A stretch of DNA of 37,635 nt from an uncultured Pelagibacteraceae bacterium (GCA_902554135.1 CACDNJ010000003.1:1-37635), one strand, 5' to 3'; shown: positions 23,126 through 32,374, counted from the stretch's first letter. Numbers and translations: made by a program. The notes: generated by a model not told the origin, from the sequence alone.

Positions 23126-26076
23126 AACATCATCCTTTTATTTTTTGGATCAATGAAGCTGGTTTCAACTACTTCTACAGGAACAGTATTAAGATTAGAT
23201 GTTGATACATAAAGTCGGCTGCCAATTTTTCTTTTTCCACCTTTTATTAAAGCCATTGCCACAGAATGTTTTAGTGTTGGGCTAAAATAGCTAGAAGTTA
23301 CATGACCAAGCATTTCAACAGGTTTTTTTATAGGCAAGGATAATTTTTCTTTTTCAATGACGTGCTGTCCTTCTTCTATTCCGTAAGTTTTATTTATAGG
23401 TATAAGGCCAACAAGTTGTTTTCTATTTTCTCTTACAATATCACTTCTAATCAAAGATCTTTTACCAATAAAATCTTTCTTCTTTTTACCAATCATCCAA
23501 TTTAAATTCAGATCAAGCGGTGTGACCGTTCCATCTGTATCCTGACCAACAATAATATATCCTTTCTCAGCTCTTAAAAGATGCATTGTTTCTGTTCCAT
23601 AAGGCACAAGATCCAAATCTCTACTATAAAAGAAAATCTTTTGCCAAAGTTTTAAAGCATGTTTAGGAGGAACATAAATTTCATAACCCAATTCCCCAGT
23701 AAAACTTGCACGTAAAATTCGAATTTGAGTATCTAGGTATTTAAAATTATTAAAAGTCATAAAAGGAAACTTGTCATTGCTAAAATCAATATCATTAAAA
23801 ACTCTACTCATAATAATTCTTGATTTTGGACCGCTGATATTAAATGTAGCAAACTGTTCGGTAATAGAATTCATATAAACATTCATGTCTGGCCATTCCG
23901 TTTGAGCATACTCTTCCATGTGAGCTAAAACATTTGCTGCACCGCCTGTAGTTGTTGTTGTTATGAAATGTTGATCATTTATTTTACAAACAATTCCATC
24001 ATCTTTAACCATACCATCTTCACCGAGCATAAGAGCATATCTTGCCGACATCGGTTTCATTTTAGTGAAGCTATTGGTGTACATAAGATTTACGAATGTT
24101 AATGCATCTCTTCCTTTAATTTCTATTTTTCCAAGTGTACTTCCATCTAAAATTCCAGCAGTCTCTCTAAGTTGTTTCGATTCCCTTTGAACCGCTTCAT
24201 CCATAGTTTCCTTCTCATGTTTTTTAAAGTACCAAGGCCTTTTCCACTGTCCCACGTCTTCAAAAACAGCATGATTGTTTACATGCCATGTATGCAAAGG
24301 AGTTTTTCTTTCTGGATCATAAAATTCGTAAGTACTTCTCCCAGCAATTGCTGAAAAACTTACAGGAGTGTAAGGAGGCCTGTAGATAGTTGTCCCAACC
24401 TCTGAAACATCTTTCTTTAATATTTTTGAAACAATACCAAGAGCATTAATGCTGCTAATCTTTCCTTGATCAGTACCCATACTATTTGTTGTAAAACGTT
24501 TTAAATGTTCAATACGATTGAAACCCTCAAGTATCGCTTGTTTAAGATCTTTTGTAGTAACATCGTTTTGAAGATCTATAAAAGATTTTGACCAAAAAGA
24601 TTTTTTTGCATGTCTTGTTTCCCAAAGTTCTTTAATTTGGAATTTTTTTGATCCATTGATATCTAATTTAGACTCAAGATTGTTAACTCCTTGAAGAAAG
24701 CTAAGTTTTTTATTAATTTCATCAACAAGTTTTTCATAATTAAAATTTCCGCTTACCGAACCTAGGGTTATTGTATTTTGAAATGGTTTATCAGGTTTAA
24801 ATGTTAAAAGAGAGTTATCCCATTTAATCAAACCTTTTGACTGAGTAAATAAATGAATATCAGGATTAAAGCCTCCAGAAACACAAAGCATTGAAGTTTT
24901 AATTTTAATAATTTCATTTTTTTTAATTCTTATAGATATCTTTTCAACTCCATTTTTTCCATCACAGCCTTCAATTTCCGATTTAGCATATAGGGGAATA
25001 TTATGTTTTGTTAAAAGTTCTAAAGTTTCTTTTTCTATTTTCTTTTGATCTCTAGCATCAACATAGGCTCTTGGTTTATGACCAAGATCAACTAGCGACT
25101 TCACAAGGCTAAAAGTAGAAGAGTTGTTGGTAAAAATGACAGGGTTTTTTTCTGGAACAACACCGTATCTGTGAATATATTTTTCAAATGAAGCCGCGAG
25201 CATTATTCCTGGTAAATCGTTGTTTCTGAATGAAATAAATCTTTCAATGTGCCCGTTGGCCAAAACAGTGTGCTTCGTTCTAATTTTATGTAGAACAAGT
25301 TCCGGTTTTTTATTATCAGGAGGTACTCCTACCGATTTGTCTTCAAATGCAACTAAGTGATTGTCAAAATTATAAGTAGTTACTATTGTATTTTTTAGAA
25401 CTTTGATATTGCTTGAATTTTTAATGAGTCTCTCAGTTTTTTCTATCCAGTCAGCTGGCTCCTGATCGTTTATTGATTTAATTTTTTTTGTATTGTTTAA
25501 AATACCACCCAAACAATCATCTCGCTCGATTAGTAAAACATCATGATCAGTTCCTGCTAATTTTTTGGCAGCCAAAAGACCACTTAAACCACCACCCACA
25601 ATCAAAACATCAACATTATGATGAAGGTGTATACTTTTAGATTTAAATTCTTTTGGAGGTTTTCCTAAGCCAGCGGTTCTTCTGATCAGAGGTTCATAAA
25701 CCTTTTTCCAAAATCCCTTTGGACCCATGAATGTCTTATAGTAAAAACCTGCTGAAAATATTGGTGATAAAATATTGTTAATTGAACCAAAATCTCTTTT
25801 TAATGAAGGCCATCGGTTTTGACTTTTAATAACCATTCCTTCATAAATTTTTTTTATGGTAGCTCTTACATTAGGTTCGTTGTGTTCATTTATGATTTGA
25901 ACAAGAGCGTTTGGTTCTTCAATTCCACAAGTATAGATCCCTCTAGGTCTGTGATATTTAAAGCTTCTTCCAACTAACTTTACGTTATTTCTTAACAAAG
26001 CAGCGGCGATAGTGTCTCCTTTGTTTCCTTCGTATGTCTTACCATCAAATTTAAAATAAATTTTATTTTCACTCAT
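23122..26076 (-). CDS. soxA: Sarcosine oxidase alpha subunit
   Basis: Large subunit of heterotetrameric sarcosine oxidase, which oxidises sarcosine to glycine and forms 5,10-methylene-tetrahydrofolate and hydrogen peroxide. The 984 residues are full length. The N-terminal ferredoxin-like fold (residues 5-60, RSFKYHRPRGIYTCGIEEPNA) is followed by a dinucleotide-binding loop GGGLSG at 161-166 and a long NAD/FAD region. From about residue 610 there is a GcvT-type folate domain with GELGYEIYVP. It overlaps both soxD and soxG by four bases. It provides the final demethylation step after the dehydrogenase encoded at the left edge. Confidence 0.95.
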   Translation of the reverse strand: MSENKIYFKFDGKTYEGNKGDTIAAALLRNNVKLVGRSFKYHRPRGIYTCGIEEPNALVQIINEHNEPNVRATIKKIYEGMVIKSQNRWPSLKRDFGSINNILSPIFSAGFYYKTFMGPKGFWKKVYEPLIRRTAGLGKPPKEFKSKSIHLHHNVDVLIVGGGLSGLLAAKKLAGTDHDVLLIERDDCLGGILNNTKKIKSINDQEPADWIEKTERLIKNSSNIKVLKNTIVTTYNFDNHLVAFEDKSVGVPPDNKKPELVLHKIRTKHTVLANGHIERFISFRNNDLPGIMLAASFEKYIHRYGVVPEKNPVIFTNNSSTFSLVKSLVDLGHKPRAYVDARDQKKIEKETLELLTKHNIPLYAKSEIEGCDGKNGVEKISIRIKKNEIIKIKTSMLCVSGGFNPDIHLFTQSKGLIKWDNSLLTFKPDKPFQNTITLGSVSGNFNYEKLVDEINKKLSFLQGVNNLESKLDINGSKKFQIKELWETRHAKKSFWSKSFIDLQNDVTTKDLKQAILEGFNRIEHLKRFTTNSMGTDQGKISSINALGIVSKILKKDVSEVGTTIYRPPYTPVSFSAIAGRSTYEFYDPERKTPLHTWHVNNHAVFEDVGQWKRPWYFKKHEKETMDEAVQRESKQLRETAGILDGSTLGKIEIKGRDALTFVNLMYTNSFTKMKPMSARYALMLGEDGMVKDDGIVCKINDQHFITTTTTGGAANVLAHMEEYAQTEWPDMNVYMNSITEQFATFNISGPKSRIIMSRVFNDIDFSNDKFPFMTFNNFKYLDTQIRILRASFTGELGYEIYVPPKHALKLWQKIFFYSRDLDLVPYGTETMHLLRAEKGYIIVGQDTDGTVTPLDLNLNWMIGKKKKDFIGKRSLIRSDIVRENRKQLVGLIPINKTYGIEEGQHVIEKEKLSLPIKKPVEMLGHVTSSYFSPTLKHSVAMALIKGGKRKIGSRLYVSTSNLNTVPVEVVETSFIDPKNKRMML

Positions 26077-26426
26077 GTTTTTTTTACCGTGAAATTTCCT
26101 GACCCTACCTCTGGTTCGCCAGAAGGCGATTTAAGTGTGTTTTTAAATTTTTTAATTGAAGGAGGAGTTTCTCCTAATTTATAAACTTTTAATATTTCAT
26201 CAGTTGAGGTGTTTCTGACAGCGTTAAACCATTTTTTACACCCATGCGTGTGAACCCAACGCTCATAATAAACTCCCTTAGGATTTGCTCTTACAAAAAC
26301 ATATTCCGACCATTCTCTATCGTTAACTTGTTCAGGATCTTTTGGTCTTGCTACGTGAGCTTCCCCACCATTAGAGAATTCACATTGATCTCTTTTTCCG
26401 CAATATGGACAATTTATTGTAAACAT
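26073..26426 (-). CDS. soxD: Sarcosine oxidase delta subunit
   Basis: Zinc-binding small subunit. Cys6, Cys9, His59 and Cys63 are all present at the positions known as zinc ligands in the structurally characterised enzyme (FTINCPYCG and WVHTHGCKKWF). The 117 residues exceed the usual 90-100 by a C-terminal extension after EVGSG. It is separated from soxB by one base and overlaps soxA by four. Confidence 0.93.
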   Translation of the reverse strand: MFTINCPYCGKRDQCEFSNGGEAHVARPKDPEQVNDREWSEYVFVRANPKGVYYERWVHTHGCKKWFNAVRNTSTDEILKVYKLGETPPSIKKFKNTLKSPSGEPEVGSGNFTVKKT

Positions 26427-26427
26427 T

Positions 26428-27678
26428 TTAATGAGCTACAGCTGCCGCTCCATGTTCATCGACTAGTCTGCCACTAACGAAACGATCTAAACTAAAAGGA
26501 GCATTTATAATATGAGGTTTATTTTTTGCGATTGTATGGGCAAAAACGTTTGCACTTCCAGGTGTTGCTTTAAATCCTCCTGTTCCCCATCCGCAATTAA
26601 AATATAAACCTTCAATTTCACATTTGCTAATAATTGGACTTGCATCGGGACAAATATCTACAATTCCTCCCCACTGACGAAGCATTTTCATTTTTCCAAA
26701 AATTGGATAGAGCTCTACTATTGCCCTAATGGTATCCTCAACAATGTTGTAACCACCTCTTTGTGTAAAAGAATTATAACCATCGGTTCCTGCACCAATG
26801 ACAAGCTCACCTTTATCAGATTGACTTACGTAAGCATGAACAGCGTTTGACATTACCACAGTATTGATAACTGGTTTAATAGGTTCGGAAACTAATGCCT
26901 GAAGAGGTTTGCTTTGAAGAGGCAATCTTATTCCTGCTGTTTCAGCCAAAACACTTGTGTGACCTGAGGCAACAACCCCAACTCTTTTAGCTCTTATAAT
27001 TCCTTTTGAAGTTTCAACTCCTTGAACTTTTCCATTTTTTGTTCTGATTTTTTTCACTTCACAGTTTTGAATAATATCCACTCCCATTTCATCAGATCTC
27101 ATTGCATAACCCCAGGCCACAGCGTCATGACGAGCAACACCGCCTCTAGGTTGGAATGAAGCGCCAAGTACTGGATACCTTAGGTTCTCAGTATTCATAA
27201 TTGGCACAAGTTTTTTTATTTGTTTAGGATCAACCCATTGTGAGTCTAAACCATTCAATTTGTTTGCACTTACTCTTCTTTTTATTTCTTTTACATCATG
27301 TTCATTATGAGCCAAATTCATAACACCCCTTTGACTAAACATAATGTTGTAATTTAATTCTGTAGATAAATTTTCCCAAAGTTTTAAAGAATGTTCATAA
27401 AGATGTGCGCTCTCATCCCAAAGATAGTTCGATCTTATAATGGTAGTATTACGACCAGTGTTTCCTCCTCCAAGCCAACCCTTTTCTATAACAGCTATAT
27501 TTTTTAAACCATGTTCTTTAGCAAGATAGTAAGCGGTACCAAGGCCATGGCCACCACCTCCAACAATTATAATATCATAGAACTTTCGTGGCTCAGGACT
27601 ACGCCACATCTTCTTCCAATTCTCATTATAAGAAAGAGAATTTTTTAGAATACTAAAAAAGGAATATTTTTTTTTCAC
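26428..27678 (-). CDS. soxB: Sarcosine oxidase beta subunit
   Basis: Flavin subunit carrying the sarcosine-oxidising site. The FAD loop [18 protein letters not shown] lies near residues 36-53. His184 in [14 protein letters not shown] corresponds to the histidine that binds FMN covalently in characterised heterotetrameric enzymes. The 416 residues are normal. It is first in the B-D-A-G order. The 45-base gap to metY upstream holds a run of T on the coding strand but no obvious stem, so readthrough from bhmT-metY is plausible. Confidence 0.95.
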   Translation of the reverse strand: MKKKYSFFSILKNSLSYNENWKKMWRSPEPRKFYDIIIVGGGGHGLGTAYYLAKEHGLKNIAVIEKGWLGGGNTGRNTTIIRSNYLWDESAHLYEHSLKLWENLSTELNYNIMFSQRGVMNLAHNEHDVKEIKRRVSANKLNGLDSQWVDPKQIKKLVPIMNTENLRYPVLGASFQPRGGVARHDAVAWGYAMRSDEMGVDIIQNCEVKKIRTKNGKVQGVETSKGIIRAKRVGVVASGHTSVLAETAGIRLPLQSKPLQALVSEPIKPVINTVVMSNAVHAYVSQSDKGELVIGAGTDGYNSFTQRGGYNIVEDTIRAIVELYPIFGKMKMLRQWGGIVDICPDASPIISKCEIEGLYFNCGWGTGGFKATPGSANVFAHTIAKNKPHIINAPFSLDRFVSGRLVDEHGAAAVAH

Positions 27679-27723
27679 ATGGGAAAAATAGCAAAAAAAA
27701 ATGCCCCGAGCTAGTAGTTTAAA

Positions 27724-29019
27724 TTATGCGGCTAAAGCTTGTTCAATATCAGCTATGATATCATCAGGGTGTTCTATCCCAATTGAAAGCCTTACATAAC
27801 CTGGTGTTACTCCAGCCTCAGCTAGCTGCTGATCATTTAACTGACTGTGTGTTGTAGTTGCAGGATGTATTGCCAAACTTCTCGCATCACCAATGTTAGC
27901 AACATGGTAAAGCATCTTGAGGCTATCAATAAATTTTGCACCAGCTTCTCTTGAACCTAAGTCCATTCCAACTAAAGAGCCATAACCACCTTTCATATAT
28001 CTTTTTGCTCTTTCTCTGATTTCACCTTGATGGTTTGTTGGATAGATTACATTCTTAACTTTTTTCTGGGTCTCTAAGAATTTTACTACTTTTTCTGCAT
28101 TAGCACAGTGTTGTTTCATTCTAAGAGCAACAGTTTCCAAACCTTGAATAATTTGGAAAGCATTGAATGGAGATAAAGGAGCACCTAAATCTCTAAGCAA
28201 TACTACTCGAGCTCTTATTGCGAAAGCAACATTGGCTCCTGTTAATTTAGGAACATCTCTTCCCCAAATTGCACCATTGTAACTTGGATCTGGTTGATTC
28301 ATAAGAGGTTGTCTCTTTGGATCTTTTACCCAATCAAAGTTTCCTCCATCAACAATAATTCCTCCTATCGAAGTTCCATGACCACCGATATATTTTGTTA
28401 ATGAGTGCATCACGACTGCAGCACCATGCTCTATAGGTTTGCAAATTACTGGCGCAGCTGTGTTGTCGATAATTAATGGAATACTATGTTTCTTTCCAAT
28501 ATCTGCAACTTCTTTAATTGGAAACACACGTAAGTAAGGATTTGGACAAGACTCACCATAATAAGCTCTTGTTTTTTCATCCGTTAACTTTTCAAAATTT
28601 TTTGGATCCTTAGGATCAGCAAACCTAACTTCAATACCTTGCATACTCAAAGTATTTTTAAACAAGTTTACAGTTCCACCATACAAATCAGTAGAAGAGA
28701 CTACATTGTCGCCTGCTTGACAAAGATTCTGTAGACAAAAAGCAGATGCAGCTTGTCCCGAACCAACCGCAACAGCAGCTAATCCGCCTTCTAAAGCAGC
28801 AACTCTTTTTTCAAGAACATCACAAGTTGGATTCATGATTCTTGTATAAATATTTCCGAATTCTTTCAGCCCAAACAAATTTGCAGCTGTTTCAGCATTT
28901 TTAAACTGATAAGAAGTGGTTTGGTAAATTGGAACAGCCACAGCTGTTGTTGTTGGATCACTTCTGTATTCTCCACCATGTAAACCGATTGTCTCTGGAT
29001 TTTTTATTTTGCCTGCCAT
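27724..29019 (-). CDS. metY: O-acetylhomoserine sulfhydrylase (O-acetylhomoserine aminocarboxypropyltransferase)
   Basis: PLP enzyme of the Cys/Met metabolism family that makes homocysteine from O-acetylhomoserine and sulfide (or methionine from methanethiol). The 431 residues are typical. The PLP lysine is K209 in MHSLTKYIGGHGTS, and the start GLHGGEYRSDPTTTAVAVPIYQTTSY is characteristic. The ribosome site AAAAGGGGGGAT lies just before ATG. It follows bhmT by 21 bases, so homocysteine formation and its methylation by betaine are made from one transcript under the upstream SAM riboswitch. Confidence 0.93.
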   Translation of the reverse strand: MAGKIKNPETIGLHGGEYRSDPTTTAVAVPIYQTTSYQFKNAETAANLFGLKEFGNIYTRIMNPTCDVLEKRVAALEGGLAAVAVGSGQAASAFCLQNLCQAGDNVVSSTDLYGGTVNLFKNTLSMQGIEVRFADPKDPKNFEKLTDEKTRAYYGESCPNPYLRVFPIKEVADIGKKHSIPLIIDNTAAPVICKPIEHGAAVVMHSLTKYIGGHGTSIGGIIVDGGNFDWVKDPKRQPLMNQPDPSYNGAIWGRDVPKLTGANVAFAIRARVVLLRDLGAPLSPFNAFQIIQGLETVALRMKQHCANAEKVVKFLETQKKVKNVIYPTNHQGEIRERAKRYMKGGYGSLVGMDLGSREAGAKFIDSLKMLYHVANIGDARSLAIHPATTTHSQLNDQQLAEAGVTPGYVRLSIGIEHPDDIIADIEQALAA

Positions 29020-29040
29020 TATCCCCCCTTTTGTTATTTG

Positions 29041-30093
29041 TTATGCTTTGTTTCCGTAATCTTTCATATGTTTAGGTATACCTTTACCATACATAAAATG
29101 ATTTTCCATCTTTTCCCTATATTTACTTGCCGGTACCGTTAAACCTACTGCGTGTGCAACTTCTCTTACTAGCATCGGATTTCCTAAACAACATACACCA
29201 AGATAATTAACTCCCATCTTATATGCCTCTTTAGCAAACTTTCCAATTTCATATCGATTACACAGTAAAGGTTCCAAGGCCGTTGGAAAAGTTCTTCCAT
29301 GTGGTGCAGGACACGCACAATCTTTTCTATCTGGTAAATTAAACCATGTAGTATGTTTTTTGTTTGTTCTTACAGGTATTGGAAGAGCTCCAACATGACA
29401 CTTAACTTGTTTTCTAATTTCTTCAAGGTATGGCAACATTGTTGCAGGACCTCTAAAACAATTCATTCCCACAACATCCGCGCCTCTTTGTTCTAATTCT
29501 TTACAAGTTTCTACTATTCCATAACCATCTCGCATCACATCTTCTGCCATAGGAGCAATCGTAACCACAGTTGGTAACTTCGTTTTTTTCATAACCTCCA
29601 AAGCTTTAAACGCTTCTTCTGCATAATAATAAGTTTCTCCAATTAACATATCCGCGCCTTCATCAACTGCCCAACCAATCATTTCATTAAACATTTTTTC
29701 AACTTGTAAATGGGTTTTTTTATCTTTGTCATTCCAAATGTTGGAATTAGATATATTTCCAGCCATTAAGTTGGGTTTTGGTCCTGTTGATTTTAAATCT
29801 GCAACTTTTCGTGCAATTTTTAGGGCAGCTCTATTTAAAGGTTCTATTAGTTCTTCTTTACCAATTACCTTCATTTTTTCTCTATGACCGTTATATGTAA
29901 AAGCCTCAACAATATCAGAGCCAGCGTGTTGAAAATCTTTGTGTAAGGTTTCTAATGCCTCAGGGTGTTCAAGGGAAACCATTGGAACAAATTCCCCAGA
30001 CGACATATAGCCCCGTCTCTCAATTTCAAAAAGGAAACCCTCGGCACAAATAACAGGGCCTTTATTTAGTCTTTCTATCAAATTTTTACTCAT
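29041..30093 (-). CDS. bhmT: Betaine-homocysteine S-methyltransferase
   Basis: Zinc methyltransferase of the homocysteine S-methyltransferase fold. It moves a methyl group from glycine betaine to homocysteine, giving dimethylglycine and methionine. The 350 residues from the ATG at 30093 carry the zinc cysteines C212 (GMNCFRG) and the C301-C302 pair (GVCCLGNP). The start is chosen because GGAG (30106-30103) lies nine bases upstream; an ATG at 30099 and a TTG at 30108 are in frame but badly placed. Dimethylglycine would then feed the dehydrogenase at the left edge. Other methyl donors such as DMSP are possible. Expression is controlled by the SAM-II element and terminator immediately upstream. 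Confidence 0.9.
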   Translation of the reverse strand: MSKNLIERLNKGPVICAEGFLFEIERRGYMSSGEFVPMVSLEHPEALETLHKDFQHAGSDIVEAFTYNGHREKMKVIGKEELIEPLNRAALKIARKVADLKSTGPKPNLMAGNISNSNIWNDKDKKTHLQVEKMFNEMIGWAVDEGADMLIGETYYYAEEAFKALEVMKKTKLPTVVTIAPMAEDVMRDGYGIVETCKELEQRGADVVGMNCFRGPATMLPYLEEIRKQVKCHVGALPIPVRTNKKHTTWFNLPDRKDCACPAPHGRTFPTALEPLLCNRYEIGKFAKEAYKMGVNYLGVCCLGNPMLVREVAHAVGLTVPASKYREKMENHFMYGKGIPKHMKDYGNKA

Positions 30094-30106
30094 CTTCATC
30101 AACTCC

Positions 30107-30134
30107 AAAAAAAAACCACCGGCTAAAGCGGTGG
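30107..30134 (-). terminator. Intrinsic terminator in the bhmT leader
   Basis: On the - strand, CCACCG (30134-30129), a seven-base loop (30128-30122) and CGGTGG (30121-30116) are followed by nine T (30115-30107). The T-tract runs straight into the GGAG ribosome site of bhmT. A leader terminator placed right after an aptamer indicates transcriptional attenuation. Confidence 0.85.
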
Positions 30135-30150
30135 TCTGACGAAGATACTA

Positions 30151-30200
30151 CGCTTTAGCGGGTTTTATAAAGCGCTCGCAATTTGTTTTAAATCAGCGCT
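30151..30200 (-). promoter_or_regulatory. SAM-II-type riboswitch aptamer
   Basis: The - strand reads GCGCTGATTTAA, then ATTGCGAGCGC, TTTATAAAA and GCTAAAGCG, which matches the SAM-II pseudoknot core as I recall it: a GCGCU/AGCGC stem (30199-30195 with 30176-30172), the UGAUUUAA and UAAA loop elements and the GCUAAA strand. The last nine bases (30159-30151) are perfectly complementary to 30130-30122 in the terminator loop and upper stem, so they could act as antiterminator when SAM is absent. SAM-V shares this core, so the class is SAM-II/SAM-V. Confidence 0.85.
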
Positions 30201-30209
30201 ACGAACAAA

Positions 30210-30239
30210 ATTATATTAGATTTAGAAGCTAAAAGTCAA
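30210..30239 (-). promoter_or_regulatory. Sigma70-like promoter of the bhmT-metY-sox operon
   Basis: TTGACT (30239-30234) and TATAAT (30215-30210) are spaced by 18 bases. The expected start near 30203 is only a few bases before the aptamer stem, so the RNA would begin with the riboswitch. Confidence 0.75.
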
Positions 30240-30295
30240 GAGTAATTTTGCTTCATTTTTTAGTTATATAAAATATTGTACAATTAAAAACTATA

Positions 30296-30670
30296 ATGAA
30301 CAGTAAGTTGAATAAAGATTTAACACCAGAGCAACGCCATATACTTCGCGAAGAAGGTACAGAACCGCCTGGATCAAGTCCTTTAAACCAAGAAAAAAGG
30401 GAAGGTGATTATCACTGCGTGGGTTGTGACACCAAACTGTTTAGTTCTTCTACGAAATACGAAAGTGGATCTGGATGGCCATCTTTCTTTTCATCTTTAG
30501 CTGGTGTTTTTGAAACAAAAACCGATATGAATGCTGGATACGCAAGAACAGAATACCACTGTAAAAAATGCGGAGGTCACCATGGTCATATATTTGATGA
30601 TGGGCCCAAACCAACAGGAAAAAGATTTTGTAACAACGGCCTTTGTTTAATCTTTAAACCAAAGAAATAG
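30296..30670 (+). CDS. msrB: Peptide-methionine (R)-S-oxide reductase
   Basis: Repairs the R form of oxidised methionine residues. The 124 residues contain the zinc cysteines C41/C44 and C89/C92 (HCVGC and YHCKKCGGHHGHIF) and the catalytic C112 in RFCNNGLCL, where RYCxNSxSL is usual. C117 might act as resolving cysteine. SGSGWPSFF is the substrate-binding motif. No signal peptide is present, so it should be cytoplasmic. Four bases separate it from ccdA. It is divergent from the riboswitch-controlled operon. Confidence 0.93.
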   Translation: MNSKLNKDLTPEQRHILREEGTEPPGSSPLNQEKREGDYHCVGCDTKLFSSSTKYESGSGWPSFFSSLAGVFETKTDMNAGYARTEYHCKKCGGHHGHIFDDGPKPTGKRFCNNGLCLIFKPKK

Positions 30671-30674
30671 ACTT

Positions 30675-31388
30675 ATGATTTTAAACTTAATTATAGCCTT
30701 TGGAGCTGGACTTATTAGCTTTCTATCCCCTTGTGTTTTACCTTTAATACCCGGATACATTTCTTATATCTCTGGCGAAAGTTTAGGAGATATTGTTGAA
30801 AAACAGAAAAAAATCTTACTTAAAACAATCTTGTTTTCACTTGGATTTTCACTGGTTTTTATTTCTTTTGGTGCTACCGCTTCATTTATTGGAAACTTGT
30901 TACTGGAATACTCAAATTCATTGAGAGTTGTAGCAGGTCTGATAATCATAATATTTTCTTTGCAACTTATAGGAATTTTGAATTTAAATTTTCTCAATAA
31001 AGAAAAGAGGATTTATACAAAAAACTATTCTAACAATCTATTTTTTCCAGTTGTTGTTGGTGCAGCTTTTGGTTTTGGTTGGACACCTTGTATAGGTCCT
31101 GTGTTAGGATCAATATTAGCTCTGGCGGCGACAGAAAGCAGTATAGGAAAAGGAATTTTGCTTCTAAGTTTTTACTCACTAGGTTTAGCGATACCTTTTG
31201 TGTTGTCAGGTTATGGAATTTCAAAATTTTTGGAATTTTCTAAAAATTTTAAAAAAAATATCCGTCGAATTTCGATTTCAGGTGGAATTATTTTGTTGAT
31301 TACAGGAATTCTGATTATAACAAACAAATTACAAATCATAGGCTACTTCCTGCTTGAAGCATTACCTTTTTTAGGCAATATTGGATAA
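30675..31388 (+). CDS. ccdA: CcdA-type thiol:disulfide transmembrane transporter
   Basis: Inner-membrane protein of 237 residues with six helices that passes reducing power from cytoplasmic thioredoxin to the periplasm for cytochrome c maturation or periplasmic thiol repair. The two redox cysteines lie in FLSPCVLPLIPGY (C20) and GWTPCIGPVLGS, the CcdA/DsbD-beta signatures. Placement right after msrB suggests a joint role in oxidative damage repair, though the MsrB encoded here lacks an export signal. Confidence 0.9.
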   Translation: MILNLIIAFGAGLISFLSPCVLPLIPGYISYISGESLGDIVEKQKKILLKTILFSLGFSLVFISFGATASFIGNLLLEYSNSLRVVAGLIIIIFSLQLIGILNLNFLNKEKRIYTKNYSNNLFFPVVVGAAFGFGWTPCIGPVLGSILALAATESSIGKGILLLSFYSLGLAIPFVLSGYGISKFLEFSKNFKKNIRRISISGGIILLITGILIITNKLQIIGYFLLEALPFLGNIG

Positions 31389-31393
31389 AGAAT

Positions 31394-31648
31394 TTAAGCT
31401 AGCAATTTATCTAATTCACCACTTCTATTTGCAGCTTGAAGCTCAGCGTTTCCTCCAATGTAATGGTCACCAATGAAAATTTGAGGGATTGTTTTTGCTC
31501 CGCCAGTTCGTTTCTGCATTTCAGCCCTTTTACTTTCATCTTTCCAAACATCAATCTCTTCGATTTTGACATTTTTGCTCTCCAACAAAGCTTTTGCTGC
31601 TTCGCAGTGAGGACAATAGTCGCCGGTGTACATTAAAACTTGCTTCAT
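31394..31648 (-). CDS. grxC: Glutaredoxin 3
   Basis: Small glutathione-dependent thiol reductase of 84 residues, full length for the GrxC type. The active site is C12-P-H-C15 (YTGDYCPHCEAAK), with the cis-proline region KTIPQIFIG and the glutathione-binding GGNAEL. It is convergent with ccdA and divergent from the LysE-family gene. The 35-base divergent gap has a TATAAT on this strand at 31666-31661. Confidence 0.93.
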   Translation of the reverse strand: MKQVLMYTGDYCPHCEAAKALLESKNVKIEEIDVWKDESKRAEMQKRTGGAKTIPQIFIGDHYIGGNAELQAANRSGELDKLLA

Positions 31649-31683
31649 ATTTTAATTTTAATTATATCATTATATAAACAACA

Positions 31684-32292
31684 ATGCTTCCAGAAAATTA
31701 TTTTTTATATCTCCAGCTAATACTATTTTATTTTATCACACCCGGGCCTCCTAGAGTCGTAATAGTTACGAATACTATTAATTACGGTTTAAGAAAATCT
31801 GTTTGGACAGCTCTTGGCGATATATCAGCTAACTTTGTTCAAGCAACATTAGTTACTTTTATAATTGGAAGCATACTTATAGATAATCCTGATATTTATG
31901 TATACTTTAAGTGGGCTGGAATTTTGTACTTATTATATCTAGCATACGAAACATTTTCTCTTAAAATTAAAAAAGTTGATTTAAAAAATAAAGTTTTAAA
32001 AAGTAATTTAGCAATGTACAGAGATGGATTTGTGGTAGCTGGTCTAAGTCCAAAAGCATTGATTTTTTTTGGCACGATTTTTCTTACTTTTATAAACTTC
32101 GAGGGCAATGTTATTTCTCAATTTTTAATTTTAATTTTTACCTGGATGCTTTTAGATTTTATAAGCTTAATGATGTATGGACTTGCCGCACGCAAGATTG
32201 CTATATGGTTAAAAGGAAATCCTAGATTTTTAAATACAATTTCTGCGTGTGTTCTAATTATCATCGCCATTATTGTGGCAATAAGAACTTAA
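31684..32292 (+). CDS. LysE/RhtB-family amino acid exporter
   Basis: Inner-membrane protein of 202 residues with about six helices. FITPGPPRVVIVTNTINYGLRKS near residues 17-39 is the LysE/RhtB signature (usually TPGPN; here TPGPP). The family exports amino acids such as lysine, homoserine or threonine; the specificity here is unknown. It lies directly before the Liv uptake genes. Confidence 0.85.
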   Translation: MLPENYFLYLQLILFYFITPGPPRVVIVTNTINYGLRKSVWTALGDISANFVQATLVTFIIGSILIDNPDIYVYFKWAGILYLLYLAYETFSLKIKKVDLKNKVLKSNLAMYRDGFVVAGLSPKALIFFGTIFLTFINFEGNVISQFLILIFTWMLLDFISLMMYGLAARKIAIWLKGNPRFLNTISACVLIIIAIIVAIRT

Positions 32293-32297
32293 AATAT

Positions 32298-32320
32298 TTT
32301 TTTAACCTGTTGTTAAAAAA
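32298..32320 (+). terminator. AT-rich stem-loop after the LysE-family gene
   Basis: TTTTTTAAC (32298-32306) and GTTAAAAAA (32312-32320) pair perfectly over nine bases with loop CTGTT, six bases after the exporter stop. The stem is weak because it is almost all A-T. It may separate the exporter from the Liv operon. Confidence 0.45.
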
Positions 32321-32341
32321 GCCAAAAGTTGCTTTAATAAA

Positions 32342-32365
32342 TTTAAATTAATTAATTAATTTAAA
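32342..32365. promoter_or_regulatory. 24-base perfect palindrome before livK
   Basis: The bases from TTTAAATTAATT (32342-32353) through its exact complement end immediately before the GGGGG ribosome site (32366-32370) of livK. It could be an operator or a weak hairpin near the ribosome site. Low-complexity AT sequence makes such palindromes easy to produce by chance. Confidence 0.4.
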
Positions 32366-32374
32366 GGGGGAAAA

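Noticed and set aside
27679..27723. Possible terminator between metY and soxB
   Set aside because: The - strand has GGGGCA followed by a long T-run, resembling a terminator's 3' half, but no complementary 5' arm is found nearby.
30248..30290. Promoter boxes before msrB (TTGCTT and TATAAA)
   Set aside because: The spacing is about 13 bases, too short for a sigma70 promoter; there are many AT-rich alternatives and no basis for choosing one.
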